The position numbers and the translations under genes are program-made. This document shows positions 11,738 through 22,808 of a DNA stretch of 64,000 bases, piece by piece. Within the stretch, counting starts at the first letter, position 1. Every line of letters starts with the position of its first letter. The stretch spans positions 1,611,501 through 1,675,500 of the forward strand of contig JAGYVD010000008.1 of NCBI GenBank assembly GCA_021209875.1, in the 5' to 3' direction. Source of the stretch: Rosellinia necatrix (taxonomy: Eukaryota > Ascomycota > Sordariomycetes > Xylariales > Xylariaceae). The notes beneath the pieces are model-generated. The model was given only the letters and a program-made list of their open reading frames with translations, had not been told where the DNA came from and ran no database searches.

Positions 11738-12308
11738 CGAATGTGCACCGTTTGACGTGGCCGCGGTGGACGCTCGTTAGGCTTGTCTTGCCGTCTCTTT
11801 CTTGTCGGGATTCAGTTGATGTTGGGAATGGCATGGAAAGAAAGTTTTCCATCAGCGGGAGAACTGTCGGTATGTTTCCAAAGTATCTGAATCCAGCTTT
11901 TTTTTTTTTTTCTTTCATCTTGCAGTTATGGACGATATAGGATTAATACCTTTGCTAGATTAGGTGGTCATTCATTATAGGGTATTATTTATACAGGATT
12001 ACTAAGCGAGACAGGACGATCGAGATCATCGTGCGCCCTTGGGGTGACATTTGTCAATCATAACAGACTCAATTGCATACGAGGGGCGTATTAGAATTTA
12101 CGCCCCCGGTATAAAACGTCACACTTTAGAATGTAAGTACCAGCACAGAAGAATGTTTCCGTAACCACCTACCTACCTGGCCGCCATCACCCACATCACT
12201 CCCCCACGAGTGTTGATTACCTACCTGGTAGACAGGGGCGTCCCCGCGCAGAGACGAAAGTGACTACCAGGGATCGAACCAAAAAAAACAGACAACGACG
12301 ACCTCGCG
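11738..12308. other. Spacer, nothing recognised
   Basis: An AT-rich stretch with a T14 run at 11898-11911. The last 60 bases include a GATCGAACC motif like a tRNA T-arm, but no cloverleaf can be built around it. Confidence 0.5.
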
Positions 12309-13277
12309 ATGCCAACCCAGCCGCCGCTGAAGACGGTACGAACACCGACCCTCGAGATCGCCTACCACGAGCACGGCCCGCCGGACGGGTGGCCGGTGGT
12401 GCTGGCGCACGGGTTCCCGTACTCGCCGGCGGCGTACGACGACGTGGCGCCGCGCCTCGCGCGCGCCGGGGCGCGCGTCATCGTGCCGTACGCGCGCGGG
12501 TTCGGGGCGACGCGGTTCCTCGACGACGACGACGACGACGACGGCCGCCGGGCGATGCGCAACGGGCAGCAGGCGGCGCTGGCCGTCGACCTCGTGGCGC
12601 TCCTGGACGCGCTGGGCATCGCGCGCGCGACGCTCGCGGGCTTCGACTGGGGTGGGCTCGCGGCGTGCTGCGCCGCGGCGCTCTGGCCGGGGCGCGTGGC
12701 GGCGCTCGTCAGCTACGCGGGCTACGACGTCGCCGCCGTGGGGCGGCATAGCGGAGGCGGGGATGGGGATGGGGATGACGCCCCCTCGCCGGCCCTCGAG
12801 TGCGTCATGTGGTACCAGCACCTGTTCCAGAGCGAGCGCGGCCGCGCGTGCCTCGCGCACGACCGCCGGCGTCTCTGCCGGCTGCTGTGGGCGCAGTGGT
12901 CGCCGTCCTGGGACCCGGCCGCGGCCGACGCCGCGTTCGCGCGCGCGGCGCCCGCCTTCGACAACGCGGACTTCGTCGACGTCGTCGTGCACTGCTACCG
13001 CTTCGTGCACGGCAGCGCGGCCGGCGACCCGGCCCTCGAAGGCCTCGAGGCTAAGCTCGCCGCCCGCCCGAGGATCACCGTCCCGTGCGTCACGCTCGAC
13101 GGCGCCCGAGACCCCCTGAAGCCCGGCGGCTCGGCGGCGCACGCCCCCATGTTCGCCGCCCGCCACGAGCGCAGGGTGGTCGACGTCGGGCACGCGTTCC
13201 CCGCCGAGGCACCCGAGGCGTTCGCCCGCGCCGTCATCGACGCCCATGCTTGGGCGGTGGAGGCGGGGACGGCGTGA
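12309..13277 (+). CDS. Alpha/beta hydrolase, epoxide-hydrolase-like
   Basis: A single-exon gene of 322 residues with no signal peptide, likely a soluble enzyme. HGFP (residues 35-38) gives the oxyanion-hole motif. GFDWGG (111-116) is the nucleophile elbow, with Asp113 as nucleophile instead of Ser; this points to epoxide hydrolases or haloalkane dehalogenases. The acid residue is probably the Asp in DGARDP, and the base is the His in VGHAFP. MWYQHLFQSERG in the cap region fits soluble epoxide hydrolases, in which cap tyrosines activate the epoxide. An Asp run (72-78) and a Gly-Asp run near 150 are low-complexity insertions. The whole gene is extremely GC-rich compared with its flanks. The true substrate is unknown. 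Confidence 0.85.
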   Translation: MPTQPPLKTVRTPTLEIAYHEHGPPDGWPVVLAHGFPYSPAAYDDVAPRLARAGARVIVPYARGFGATRFLDDDDDDDGRRAMRNGQQAALAVDLVALLDALGIARATLAGFDWGGLAACCAAALWPGRVAALVSYAGYDVAAVGRHSGGGDGDGDDAPSPALECVMWYQHLFQSERGRACLAHDRRRLCRLLWAQWSPSWDPAAADAAFARAAPAFDNADFVDVVVHCYRFVHGSAAGDPALEGLEAKLAARPRITVPCVTLDGARDPLKPGGSAAHAPMFAARHERRVVDVGHAFPAEAPEAFARAVIDAHAWAVEAGTA

Positions 13278-13990
13278 TGTCGTCGTCATCTTGTGGCTTG
13301 TGTAGAGTAGGCATCGCTGGCTCCGCTGTGATCGCGAAAGAGAAGAAAAAAAAATGAATTGCACAAGAAGGACGCTTCGTTATATTATGAAGATAGATGC
13401 CAATGATTATTTATTTTGTATATCATGTCACAAGGCACAAGGCTTAATAATGATCGTATGGAATGCAGGATATACAAGTAAGAGGATTTTGGGGTGATAA
13501 GACATTGTGCTGGAGTGCACAATCATACCTTCGAACGCCGCTAAGGTCAGCAAACAAACCACCCAGGCGTTTCTTAGCTGAGATAAGTAGCGTGATCGCA
13601 GATATGTCAGTAACCAGAAACCCTCTATAAGCCAGCTTGAACTGATGAAATAATAAAGGGTTGGCAGGCTCTTATCACTTTTAGCATTGATGTAACATCT
13701 GATGCAGTATTTTGTTTGTCTTTAGATCTTGTCGTATTGTCGGTTGGTGGGTTGCCCCGTCAACGCTAGCTAATTGGGAGTTGGCTACGGGTACAGGGAT
13801 CTAAGAGCCGGTAGTATACACTAACTTATTGTGTTTAGTTAGTAAGTAATTACACTACCTAACTAACTAATTAGTTAGTTATATATATTTGTGACAATGT
13901 CACGCCGCGACCACCAACACCTAGTTGCTCACGTGCTACCTTGCCCATACATCTCCCTAGCCTGCAGAGCAATAACAGCAATAGGAAACT
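13278..13990. other. AT-rich spacer with palindrome
   Basis: No gene is visible. It holds TTAGTTAGT and AACTAACT motifs in both orientations, clustered at 13835-13881 upstream of the next gene. Confidence 0.5.
13860..13881. repeat. Perfect 22-bp palindrome
   Basis: The sequence reads TAACTAACTAA and then its exact reverse complement. It is followed by a TATATATA run and lies about 110 bp before the start codon of the next gene, so it could be a dimeric protein-binding site. Confidence 0.7.
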
Positions 13991-15852
13991 ATGGATGAAG
14001 AGCATCAGGACTATGAGCACGTCTGTTGCATGTATGATAGCATCGAGGGCTTCCCGCCACGGCCGATACCCCCAAAGCAGTTCGTCAAATCCGGACCATT
14101 TTCGTATGACGACGAGAACGGCTTGCAAGTGGGCGAGTTTTCCCGTGCTCCGCTCCACGAGCTGAAGCTCCTTTTCCGTAAAAATGCATCCGCCGCTCGC
14201 CGGGCCATAGCCACCAAACCATGGGTCACGGCACAGCTTCGCCTATACGACATCGGCTTCAATAAGTCGGCTGGGGTGGACGAGCTTCGAGACACACTGC
14301 AGACTGCCGTGGATGGTCGCAAGGTAGGCCGACACCCCCCTGCGCGCGCAGACGGAGGCAACAACGATGACATATTGAAACTGATCTATTCACCTTCTTT
14401 TAGTGTGTTGAAGGCGGCCCTCCTTCCATTGCCGTTATTCAGGCACGGCTTGCTGCTATGTCCGCCCAGGACAAAGCAGATTACAGACAGGCTATTCAAA
14501 AACATAAACTCGATATATCCCAGTGGCATAGGGAAAACTTTTCCAAGCTCGGCGACCCAAGTGCCGAGGCACGTTATGATATCGAGTGGTTTGTCGCTAA
14601 GTACTTTTTGGACGAACAAGGTTCGCCTTCCCCGGATAAGACACCTGAACCCATCATTGTCAGGGACTTAGACCGCTCCTCCTCCAGGTCGCTACGCTGC
14701 CGTGTTGATACCATACCCGGTCTGAGCGCTCGAATCACGGCGTTCTTGTCAGTTGTGGCATGGGCCCCTCAGCTTGAGAGGGGGCTTGATACCGCCTTTT
14801 CGACGATCGATCGCCCAGATACGAAACGTAACTACTATACGTTCGAGGCGGTATTTGACACCGACCGTTTTCTGGCCAAGTACTTTTTTGACGGCCTGCG
14901 CGGCAAACCCGTTCCTGATAAACAAACGGTGCCTCTTGTCATAGACGCCTGGGATTCCAGCAGTATTGAGAAGATCCGGCAGGCTGCCAAACATGTCCCG
15001 GAGCTCCTGGCTGAACTGGCGCATAAGCCAGTCCACGATGACCCCTGGGAAACCCAAGAAATTTGTGTGATTATTGGCTGGGGGGATCATGTTAGATCTC
15101 AAATGGAATCGTGGGAGTCAACGATTGCCGAGCTTAAGGTGCTAAAAGCTAAACAGGAGGCGCGTGACAAGGAGAAGGCGATTCTAGCAAAGGTGAAACC
15201 GCACATAGACTATGCAAGAGCACGCCGCACACCCCAAACAGGCCCCTTTACACTCGATCACCTCGTAGGCTCATACATAATGCACTGCCGTCTACTTCAG
15301 GACGACTACGGGGCCGAGCTTGGCTCAATGACATTGGACATCCATGCGCCAACTAGCACGTTCGGTGCCGTGGCTGCCTTCCAATTTGGGCTGGTTGAGG
15401 GTACAATGTTGCTGGCTGCCTCCGAGGAGTCTCTAGAGCGCCTTCGCGAAGAAGAGGCCGTAAGGTCATCCGACGAGGAGGAATCTACCGACGATGAATG
15501 CTCGACCGTCTCCGGCAACAAACGCAAGGCGAAGGCCTCACAGAAAGATGGCGTGAAGCCCTTCAAGAGGAGGCTTGGGAGCGACAGTTCTACGAATCCT
15601 AACCGATTTTACCTTCAATGGGCTGGCTGTGAGACTGGCAACGCCCGCCTGGTGCTTGACGAGGATCATGAAAGGACAGGTCACTTCGACCTGGATAAAT
15701 CGGGGATGACCGCGAGAGGGCAACTCCGTTACCGTGAATTATTCGGCGGCCAGGCTTTGGTATTCACGCTTCTCAAGGTTGCGGACCAACCTGGACAGCA
15801 ACCAGACAAATGGTCGAGCTACTGTGAAACGGACAGGTGGCGACGTTGGTGA
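13991..15852 (+). CDS. Unrecognised protein with internal duplication
   Basis: Two exons, 13991-14323 and 14404-15852, encode about 593 residues. I do not recognise the family. The protein is soluble and charged, without signal peptide or membrane segment. A module appears twice, at about residues 171-219 and 263-313. Both copies have F(V/L)AKYF(L/F)D, then PDK, then an IIV/LVI strand with a DSSS-like turn, then a helix ending in PGL or PEL. A coiled-coil-like charged stretch follows. Then comes an acidic, Ser-rich linker with a KRKAK nuclear-localisation-like motif (near 15480-15560). A C-terminal beta-rich part contains FYLQWAGCETGNARL. A nuclear or cytoplasmic role is a guess from the basic motif. 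The palindrome at 13860 sits in its promoter. Confidence 0.65.
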
Positions 15853-16345
15853 TCGTGTCAATTTGGATTCATGTATATATTGTCTAAGTCATAGCGCTCA
15901 AATGCAATTCTTAATGTTTAATAAAGGGCCATCGATAAGGATTCTTCTCAGTGTTGCTTATCCTAGCGTTGGGATTACCTACTACTACTACCTAAGGTAC
16001 CCTAACTAGCACTGTCAGACACCTAGATTAGACGTTAATACTACTACTACTACTAACTACTACCTAAGGTACCTACCTACCTTTCAAGTATAAGATGCCT
16101 CTATATCTACATATATACACCCGTTATTACCATATTCCCAATATTGTATAAACAGATATATCTATCTGCTTGTATTTCAATTTCTGTCTGAGGATGGCAG
16201 TCAAGTCGCGTTTAAATCTCGAAACGCGTTGATATGATACCCATCTATGGGATACACAATCCGAATTAGTGATATACTGATGTGTGAGAACCGATACCGC
16301 TGCGCTATCGATGCATTTCAAGAGCCAGAATAAGGGGTCCGAACG
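15853..16345. repeat. Spacer with TACTAC and ACCTAAGGTACC repeats
   Basis: No gene is visible. Between 15975 and 16083 the sequence is made of CTACTACTA triplets and ACCTAAGGTACC/TACCTACC motifs. This tetramer family recurs in most spacers of the window. Confidence 0.6.
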
Positions 16346-19300
16346 ATGGCGAGTCCCGCGAAGAAGAGGAAGCTGAATGGTGATTCCAAAAACAGTCTGC
16401 CATCACGAGGCCTCGAATACTTCTTCGCGAAGCAGAGGGACCAAAATGGCACTGGTTCCGCCGTTCCGAAAGGGAACGGGCAGGCGCAGGAGAGAGATGC
16501 GGTGCATCCGGCTCAGGACGATGAAATGACTGATGAAGAGCTGGCCCGGAAGCTGCAGGCCGAGTGGGATCGAGAAGAAATAATGGCGCGAGGGGCTACA
16601 GCGTCTAGTACCGGGCAACCTGGTAATTCGCGAATGCCATCACATAGTCAGCAGTCGAATGAGGGTGATGTTGGCCCACATGCACATGGGACACCTTCCG
16701 AACCGCCAAAGTCGAATATAGCTATGGCCACTAATAAAGGAAAAGAGAAAGAGAGTGGGAGGGGACAGGGCACACTATCCCTTCAATCCGTTGCGACGTC
16801 TGTGGACACGATCTCGGAAACGATTCCTTTTGATGAAAGTCCGCTGACATTTGACCCGAATGAGTATCTCCCGCAATTACAAGAACACTGGGCACGAGAT
16901 GATGGCAATGCGTCGTATGCTCTGTTAACCCGCTGTTTCGTGCTTGTGAGCGGGACATCAAGCCGGATCAAGATTGTCGACACATTGGTAAATTGTCTTC
17001 GTGTGCTTATCGAAGGTGACCCGGAGAGCCTACTGCCTGCGGTAAGTCACAAGGATCGCGCTAGACTGTTCGACATACACTGTCCGCTCTACTGCTGCTA
17101 TTACTTCTACATGCTAGAGGGGAGTGGCTCGGGGTTACATCATGGCAATAAAAGTACTGATCGTAGCAACCAGGTATGGCTCTCTACCAACGCCATCTCG
17201 CCCCCTTACAAATCCCTCGAGCTGGGGCTGGGCGGGTCGGCGATCTCGAAAGCGCTGCGGCAGGTCTGCGGCCTCGACAACCGCTCGCTCAAGGCCATCT
17301 ACGACAAGCACGGCGACGCGGGGGACGTGGCCTTCGAGGCGAAGAAGAAGCAGAGCCTGACGCTGCGCGCGCCCCGGCCCCTCACCATCCGGGGCGTGTA
17401 CGACTCGCTCGTGAAGATCGCGGGCGCCCAGGGCCCCGGCAGCGCGGAGGCGAAGCAGCGGCTCGTGGACCGCCTGCTGCGGGACGCCCGCGGCGGCGAG
17501 GAGAGCCGGTACGTCGTGCGCACGCTCTGCCAGCACCTGCGCATCGGCGCCGTCAAGACGACGCTCCTGATCGCGCTGTCGCGCGCCTTCCTACTCTCAC
17601 GACGACCGTCCCCTCCCACCACCACCCCCACCACCACCACCACCGCCACGGCCGACGGCGGCACGGACGAATACCCCCTGCGCTCCGCCGCGGACCTCCG
17701 CCGCCTCAGGAAAGAGGAGCTGGCGGGGGTCTGGGGGCGCGGGGAGGAGATCGTCAAGGCGTGCTTCGCGCGGCGGCCGGACTACGACGAGCTCGTGCCG
17801 GCGCTGCTCGACGTCGGCGTCGGCCCGGCGCTGCTCGCGCGCTGCGCCCTCGGGCCCCACGTCCCGCTGCGCCCCATGCTCGGCAGCATCACGCGCGACC
17901 TGGCCGAGATGCTGACGAGGCTGCAGGGCGGCGGCCGCGGCTTCGCCTGCGAGTTCAAGTACGACGGCCAGCGCGCCCAGGTCCACTGCGACGACGCCGG
18001 GAAGGTGTCCATCTTCTCACGCCACCTCGAGCTCATGACCGACAAGTATCCCGACCTCGTCGCCCTTGTGCCGCGGATCCGCGGCGAGGGCGTCGGGAGC
18101 TTTATAAGTATGTGATTCCCTAAGATTTGCCTTTCCTTTAAACTACTTTTAAATATCTGACACAATAGCTAAAACGTCCTTTCATCACAATCACTTCCTC
18201 TCTCTCTATAAAGCCTTTAGCAATACACGAAACTGTGATAGCTGACTTTGAGCGTTACAGTGGAGGGCGAGGTTGTCGCTGTGGACCAGGCGACCGGCGA
18301 TCTAAAGAACTTCCAGACCCTTACAAACCGCGCGCGCAAGGACGTGGCAATCGGCAGCATAACCATCGATGTCTGCCTTTTCGCCTTCGATCTGATGTAC
18401 TTGAATGGCCAGCCGTTGCTCGATCGACCCTTCCGGGAGCGGAGGAGCCTACTGCGCTCGCTCTTCACCGAGGTACCGAACCGGTTCACATGGGTGCGCA
18501 GTCTAGACGCCACGCCTGAGGACTCGGAGGCCGTGCTGGATTTCTTCAAGCAAGCGACCGACCACAAGTGCGAGGGGATCATGGTCAAGATCCTCGACAA
18601 CCTGCCGAATCCGCCCGCGCCTCTCCCCTCTGCGGTGGCGGGAGACGACCGACATGCGGCGAGCCAGCAGCCGGAAAATGGTAAGGGCCGCGCGAAGAGC
18701 GGCAAAGGGAAGTCCAAGGCGAGCATCGGGGGTGCGAGGGGTGGCGACGATGAGAAACAGCCGCCGCCCGCGACGAAGCCGACGCGCCGCAAGCCGCTCC
18801 TGGCGACGTACGAGCCAGACAAGCGCCTCGACTCCTGGCTGAAGGTGAAGAAGGACTACAGCGCCTCCTTCGACACGCTGGACCTCGTCCCCGTCGCGGG
18901 GTGGCACGGGCAGGGCCGGAAAGCGAAGTGGTGGTCGCCCATCCTGCTCGCCGTGCGCAACGAGGAGACGGGCTCGCTCGAGGCCGTGTGCAAGTGCATG
19001 TCGGGCTTCACCGACGCGTTCTACAAGGCCAACAGGCGGTTCTATGACGACGGGTCCGGCGATCCCGGTATAGGCGCTTCTGCTGTTGCGTCCGCCCACG
19101 GACTGCGGGCCGAGGTGGAGCGCGCCGAGGACGCTGACGAAAAGGGTGGGGACCGGAGCGATGCGGATAATGATGACGATGAAGATGAAAGCCAGGGCCG
19201 GGAGTGCAAGAACATCCGGAAGTCGAGGCCGAGCTTCGTCGAGTATGTGGGCCATCCGGACGTGTGGTTCGAACCGCAGGAAGTCTGGGAGGTGGCGTTC

Positions 19301-19531
19301 GCAGACATTACGCTCTCGCCGACTTACACAGCTGCCATTGGATTGGCTAGCCAAGACCGCGGCTTAAGTCTACGGTTCCCTAGGTTTCTACGCAGGAGAG
19401 AGGATAAAGGCATAGAAGAGGCGAGCACGAATGAGTTCTTAGCCGGTCTGTTCCGCAAGCAGGAGGCAAAGGCACCTCCGCCGCCTACCAATGGGGAAGG
19501 TGACGATGATGACGAGGAGAACGATGCGTAG
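16346..19531 (+). CDS. CDC9/LIG1: DNA ligase I (ATP-dependent)
   Basis: Seals nicks between Okazaki fragments and in excision repair, in the nucleus. Three exons: 16346-17041, 17174-18107 and 18261-19531, giving 966 residues. The first intron (132 bp) is a multiple of three without a stop; I removed it because LLPA joined to VWLSTNAISPPY restores the family sequence. Motif I is KYDGQR with the AMP-accepting lysine near residue 494. IMEGEVVAVD crosses the second splice. FDLMYLNG, EGIMVK and WLKVKKDY are the later nucleotidyltransferase motifs. PAKKRKL near the N-terminus is a nuclear signal, and LEYFF looks like a PCNA-binding box lacking the usual Gln. An insertion of about 65 Lys/Gly/Pro-rich residues separates EGIMVK from WLKVKKDY. 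The C-terminus is acidic. The middle of the gene is strongly GC-rich. Confidence 0.93.
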
Positions 19532-19646
19532 ATAACGAGACCCCTCTGCTGGCTTGGTACAACAACACCGGCGAATTACGATTATGTGCACTCCAATTTG
19601 TGACTTGTATTAACGCGATCCGAATGTGGTAGTATCGCCAGCCAGA

Positions 19647-20745
19647 TTACTCCTTCCAAGCCTTGTAGACGATATGGCATCCATACTTCTCGCCTTTCTT
19701 TAGCAACATCTGGTTCTTCCAATCCTCGACATTGCAAGCGTTCACGAACCGGCTAGGCTCAACGCAGAACGCACTCCGTGCGCCGCGGGCGGGCACACCG
19801 TCGACGGCGGGTACGTCGATATACTTGCCCGTGTAGTATTGGAATGCGGGCTCGGTGCTGTGGACCTCAAGGTGGATCTTAGACTCGGGATGGTGGGCCT
19901 TGACGAGAGCGGCGAGAGGTTGCCCGCGCGTGTCAATGGGCAGGGAGTTAGGTGACACGGAGGGATCGACGACGAAACAATCGTCGATGTCGGGCTCCTG
20001 GGCGCCTAGGGTGAACGGCTCGTTGGCGGTGACCTTGGCAAACGTCGTGGGGCCGTCTGTTGGGATACCACCGTCATCGACCGGTAGGTAGGAGGGGGTG
20101 CAGAGCTGTACTACCGTCCCTTCAATCGAGGCCCCCCCGGTCAGGTTGAAATATCTGTGAGGAAAAATGATGTCAGCTTATGCTGCGTCACCATACGTTG
20201 GTGATCGATCACGAGACATACGAATGGTTAGTCATATTAATGACGGTCTCTTCGGCCCCGGAGACGAGCTCAGCCTCGTACTCCATGCCCAGAACGGTGA
20301 CGTCGTTACCCCCGTCGCTGATCTTCCCCGTGGTGTAGATCACCTTCACGGAAACCTCGCCCGGGAAGCCCTCATCTCCGTCCTTGCTGCGAAGCGTAAA
20401 CTCAACGCTCTCGCCGCCCTGTAGCTCACCCTGTAGCCCGGGGATGCTTCGAATTCCGATGGGATTTGGGCCATCCCATATCCGCTTACCCCAGCCCTCG
20501 ATGCCACCGTGTAGGGTGTTGGGCCCGTTGTTGGCGGCGAGACTATATGTATTGCCGCCGTTCACCGGGGCCAGCTTGGCGCCCGAGATGCGGTTCGCAA
20601 CACGGCCAATCGTCTCCCCGAAGTAAGGTGCGTTGTGTGATACGTAGAGCTCTTGTGTCGGGAAGCCTTGGACGATGTTCACGCCGCCGACTGTGAAGGA
20701 CTGGATTATGGCCCCCAAGGGCAGGAACGATACTTCATCCGCCAT
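19647..20745 (-). CDS. Aldose 1-epimerase (mutarotase)
   Basis: Interconverts alpha and beta anomers of aldoses such as glucose and galactose in the cytosol. Two exons on the minus strand, 20745-20222 and 20154-19647, give 343 residues. Family marks are GAIIQSFTVGG near the start, the GETIGRVANRI substrate-binding stretch, GPNTLHGG with the conserved His, and NHSYFNLTGG joined across the intron. DIDDCF and the C-terminal CVEPSR follow; the Glu of that last motif is the usual catalytic base. The start at 20745 was chosen because MADEVSFLPLGA matches fungal relatives. An open frame continues upstream but looks non-coding. The gene converges on DNA ligase I, with only 115 bp between the two stop codons. 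Confidence 0.9.
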
Positions 20746-22808
20746 ACCTAAGAAGGTAAATAGCCCGGTGTTGAGTGACAGGATCTCGTATAAGCGGATG
20801 GTGGGCTGGTATTGAATAAGTGGTAGGGCGGTGATGAGAGATGAGTGGGCAATCAAAAGATCACTGATATACCTAGGTATAGCTAGCTACCTTGGTAGTT
20901 AACAGAAACCCCAAGTAGCAGTTCCAATGAATCAATATCGTGGACACGGCGCAATACGAGTTATAAACGATTCAGATGAGCGAATATCGAATCGCTACGT
21001 ATCCCATGTGAGAGGGTTGCATTCAGGCTATTATACGAGCTTGTGGGGGAACTCAACAAGCTACCTACCTACTTGGTACAGCTGAAGGCGTCCCTAAGGA
21101 GCACCGCGATTGTTCGATGGTGGGGTAGGTTGGCGGGGTAAAAGGTACTCAGGACCTCAGGTCGGGGGAGGCTTCTCTGCCGCACCAATGATGACGTAGA
21201 TGCACCAGCCAGACGGGCCGAAGGGTTAATTGATTTGGTACCTAAGGTACATCTAAGGTTACGTACATACCATAGGCATCTACCTCGAGTTCCACACATA
21301 CCTAACGCAAGAAAGATGACATACATATGTACTCCGGGACAGCAGCATATGGGTCGTGTTGTCCCTCACAAGCAAGTAGTAAATATTGGGGTGGGTGCGA
21401 CCCCTGCAAAGAACACGGCTTCCGATGCAAGCGAACTGATCTTGTTTTTCTGTATTGTTATATTTTGGGTAGGTAGTTAAGGGATCGAATAACTTCCACG
21501 TGGATAGTACACGTATGTACTAAAATTATACATACTGCCCTTAAGTACCTACTAAGTAGCTGCCTTCCCTTGGTTGCAAAATACATAATCGTGTAGCCCC
21601 CGCAGGTTTCTTTAGCTTACATATGCACTTCAAGGGAGGTAAGCAGGTAGGTTAGGTAAGTTGGGATAGTAATGTTATAGGTCATTTCATCAATCAGAAA
21701 GGGAGCGCAGCACAGTTTTAGGATTTAAGATAATCCGTTGTTTGGATAAAGAACGAGCTAATATCTTGCTGTATCCCTTTCTAGGGACGTGCGTACACTT
21801 TCCGACTATCAAGCATTTGTTACAAAACACAAAACACCTACGAATTATCTAAGTACCTGCATAACTTACTCTAGGTGGGTAGGTACCTACTAGGTAGGTT
21901 ATATGCTCCCCTAAAATTAAGGCTGGGTGCGTCTACAACTCATCCCGTTCTACGAAAATACCTACCTTCCCTCACCATAACGTAGGTACAGGTACTTACT
22001 TGCCCAACTCAAAAGCGAAGCTTGGACCTGGCTAAGCAATTCTTCAGCAGGGACAAACTTAGCTTGACGTGTCTCCGCTAGAACGCAGGGCACGTACTAT
22101 CTAAACCCTTTGAGGCTGCCCAGGCAATGCCAGGCTGCCAGCAAAGCATGAGCTGGAGTTGGAACCTACCCCGGGCTAGGTAGATAAGTATTACCGACAA
22201 GGGACGGATAGCGGATTGGGGCAAATAGGCGGTAGACACAACTGTTCCCTTGGCCTTGGTTGGTATATAAAATCCGCATTTGGATCGGAGAGTGCCACCT
22301 CGGATTGGCCTGGTTTTAATTGCCAGTCACACAGCAGCAACTTGAGACTCCATCTACCCGCCCAAATAGGTAACTTCGGTACCTCGCGCTTGGCTGGAGC
22401 TGCAATTGACTCACAAAACCCACGCGATAGTTTACGCCAGAGCCTCCTGTTGTTATTGTTGTGTTGTTGTCTCCGTACGACCTTTCTCCCCATCAGACCA
22501 TACCTAAGCACATGGATGTAGGTAGGTACCTGCTTACTACCTACTATTGCCCACTGCCCACTGCCCACTGCCCACCATCCCTCCTTCGAGGTACCCAACC
22601 ACAATTGAAACCCCCTATAGTACCACGTTGTCCTGCCACGTCTCTATGACTTCCAGTCCGAGCCCGGATACTTAGCATACGCTCATAACGAGTCGTGACG
22701 GCAATATATCTGAAAGTTTGAAAGTTATGACTAGCTACCCCATCCATTTCCGTATCTATTCGTTCCTCGACAGCACGCTTGGTTCTGGCTTCACAACGGC
22801 CGGTTACA
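20746..22808. repeat. 2-kb spacer dense in ACCTAGGT/TAGGTAGGT motifs
   Basis: No gene is supported. The motif family recurs near 20868-20896, 21062-21077, 21224-21262, 21470, 21545, 21645, 21860-21900, 21960-22000, 22175 and 22517-22545. A 7-bp tandem repeat (TGCCCAC, four units) lies at 22548-22575. The stretch separates two divergent genes. Confidence 0.6.
22548..22575. repeat. 7-bp tandem repeat, four units
   Basis: Four exact TGCCCAC units in a row. Confidence 0.9.

Noticed and set aside
12260..12290. GATCGAACC, like a tRNA T-arm on the minus strand
   Set aside because: The flanking sequence is a run of A/T and does not form the T stem or a cloverleaf.
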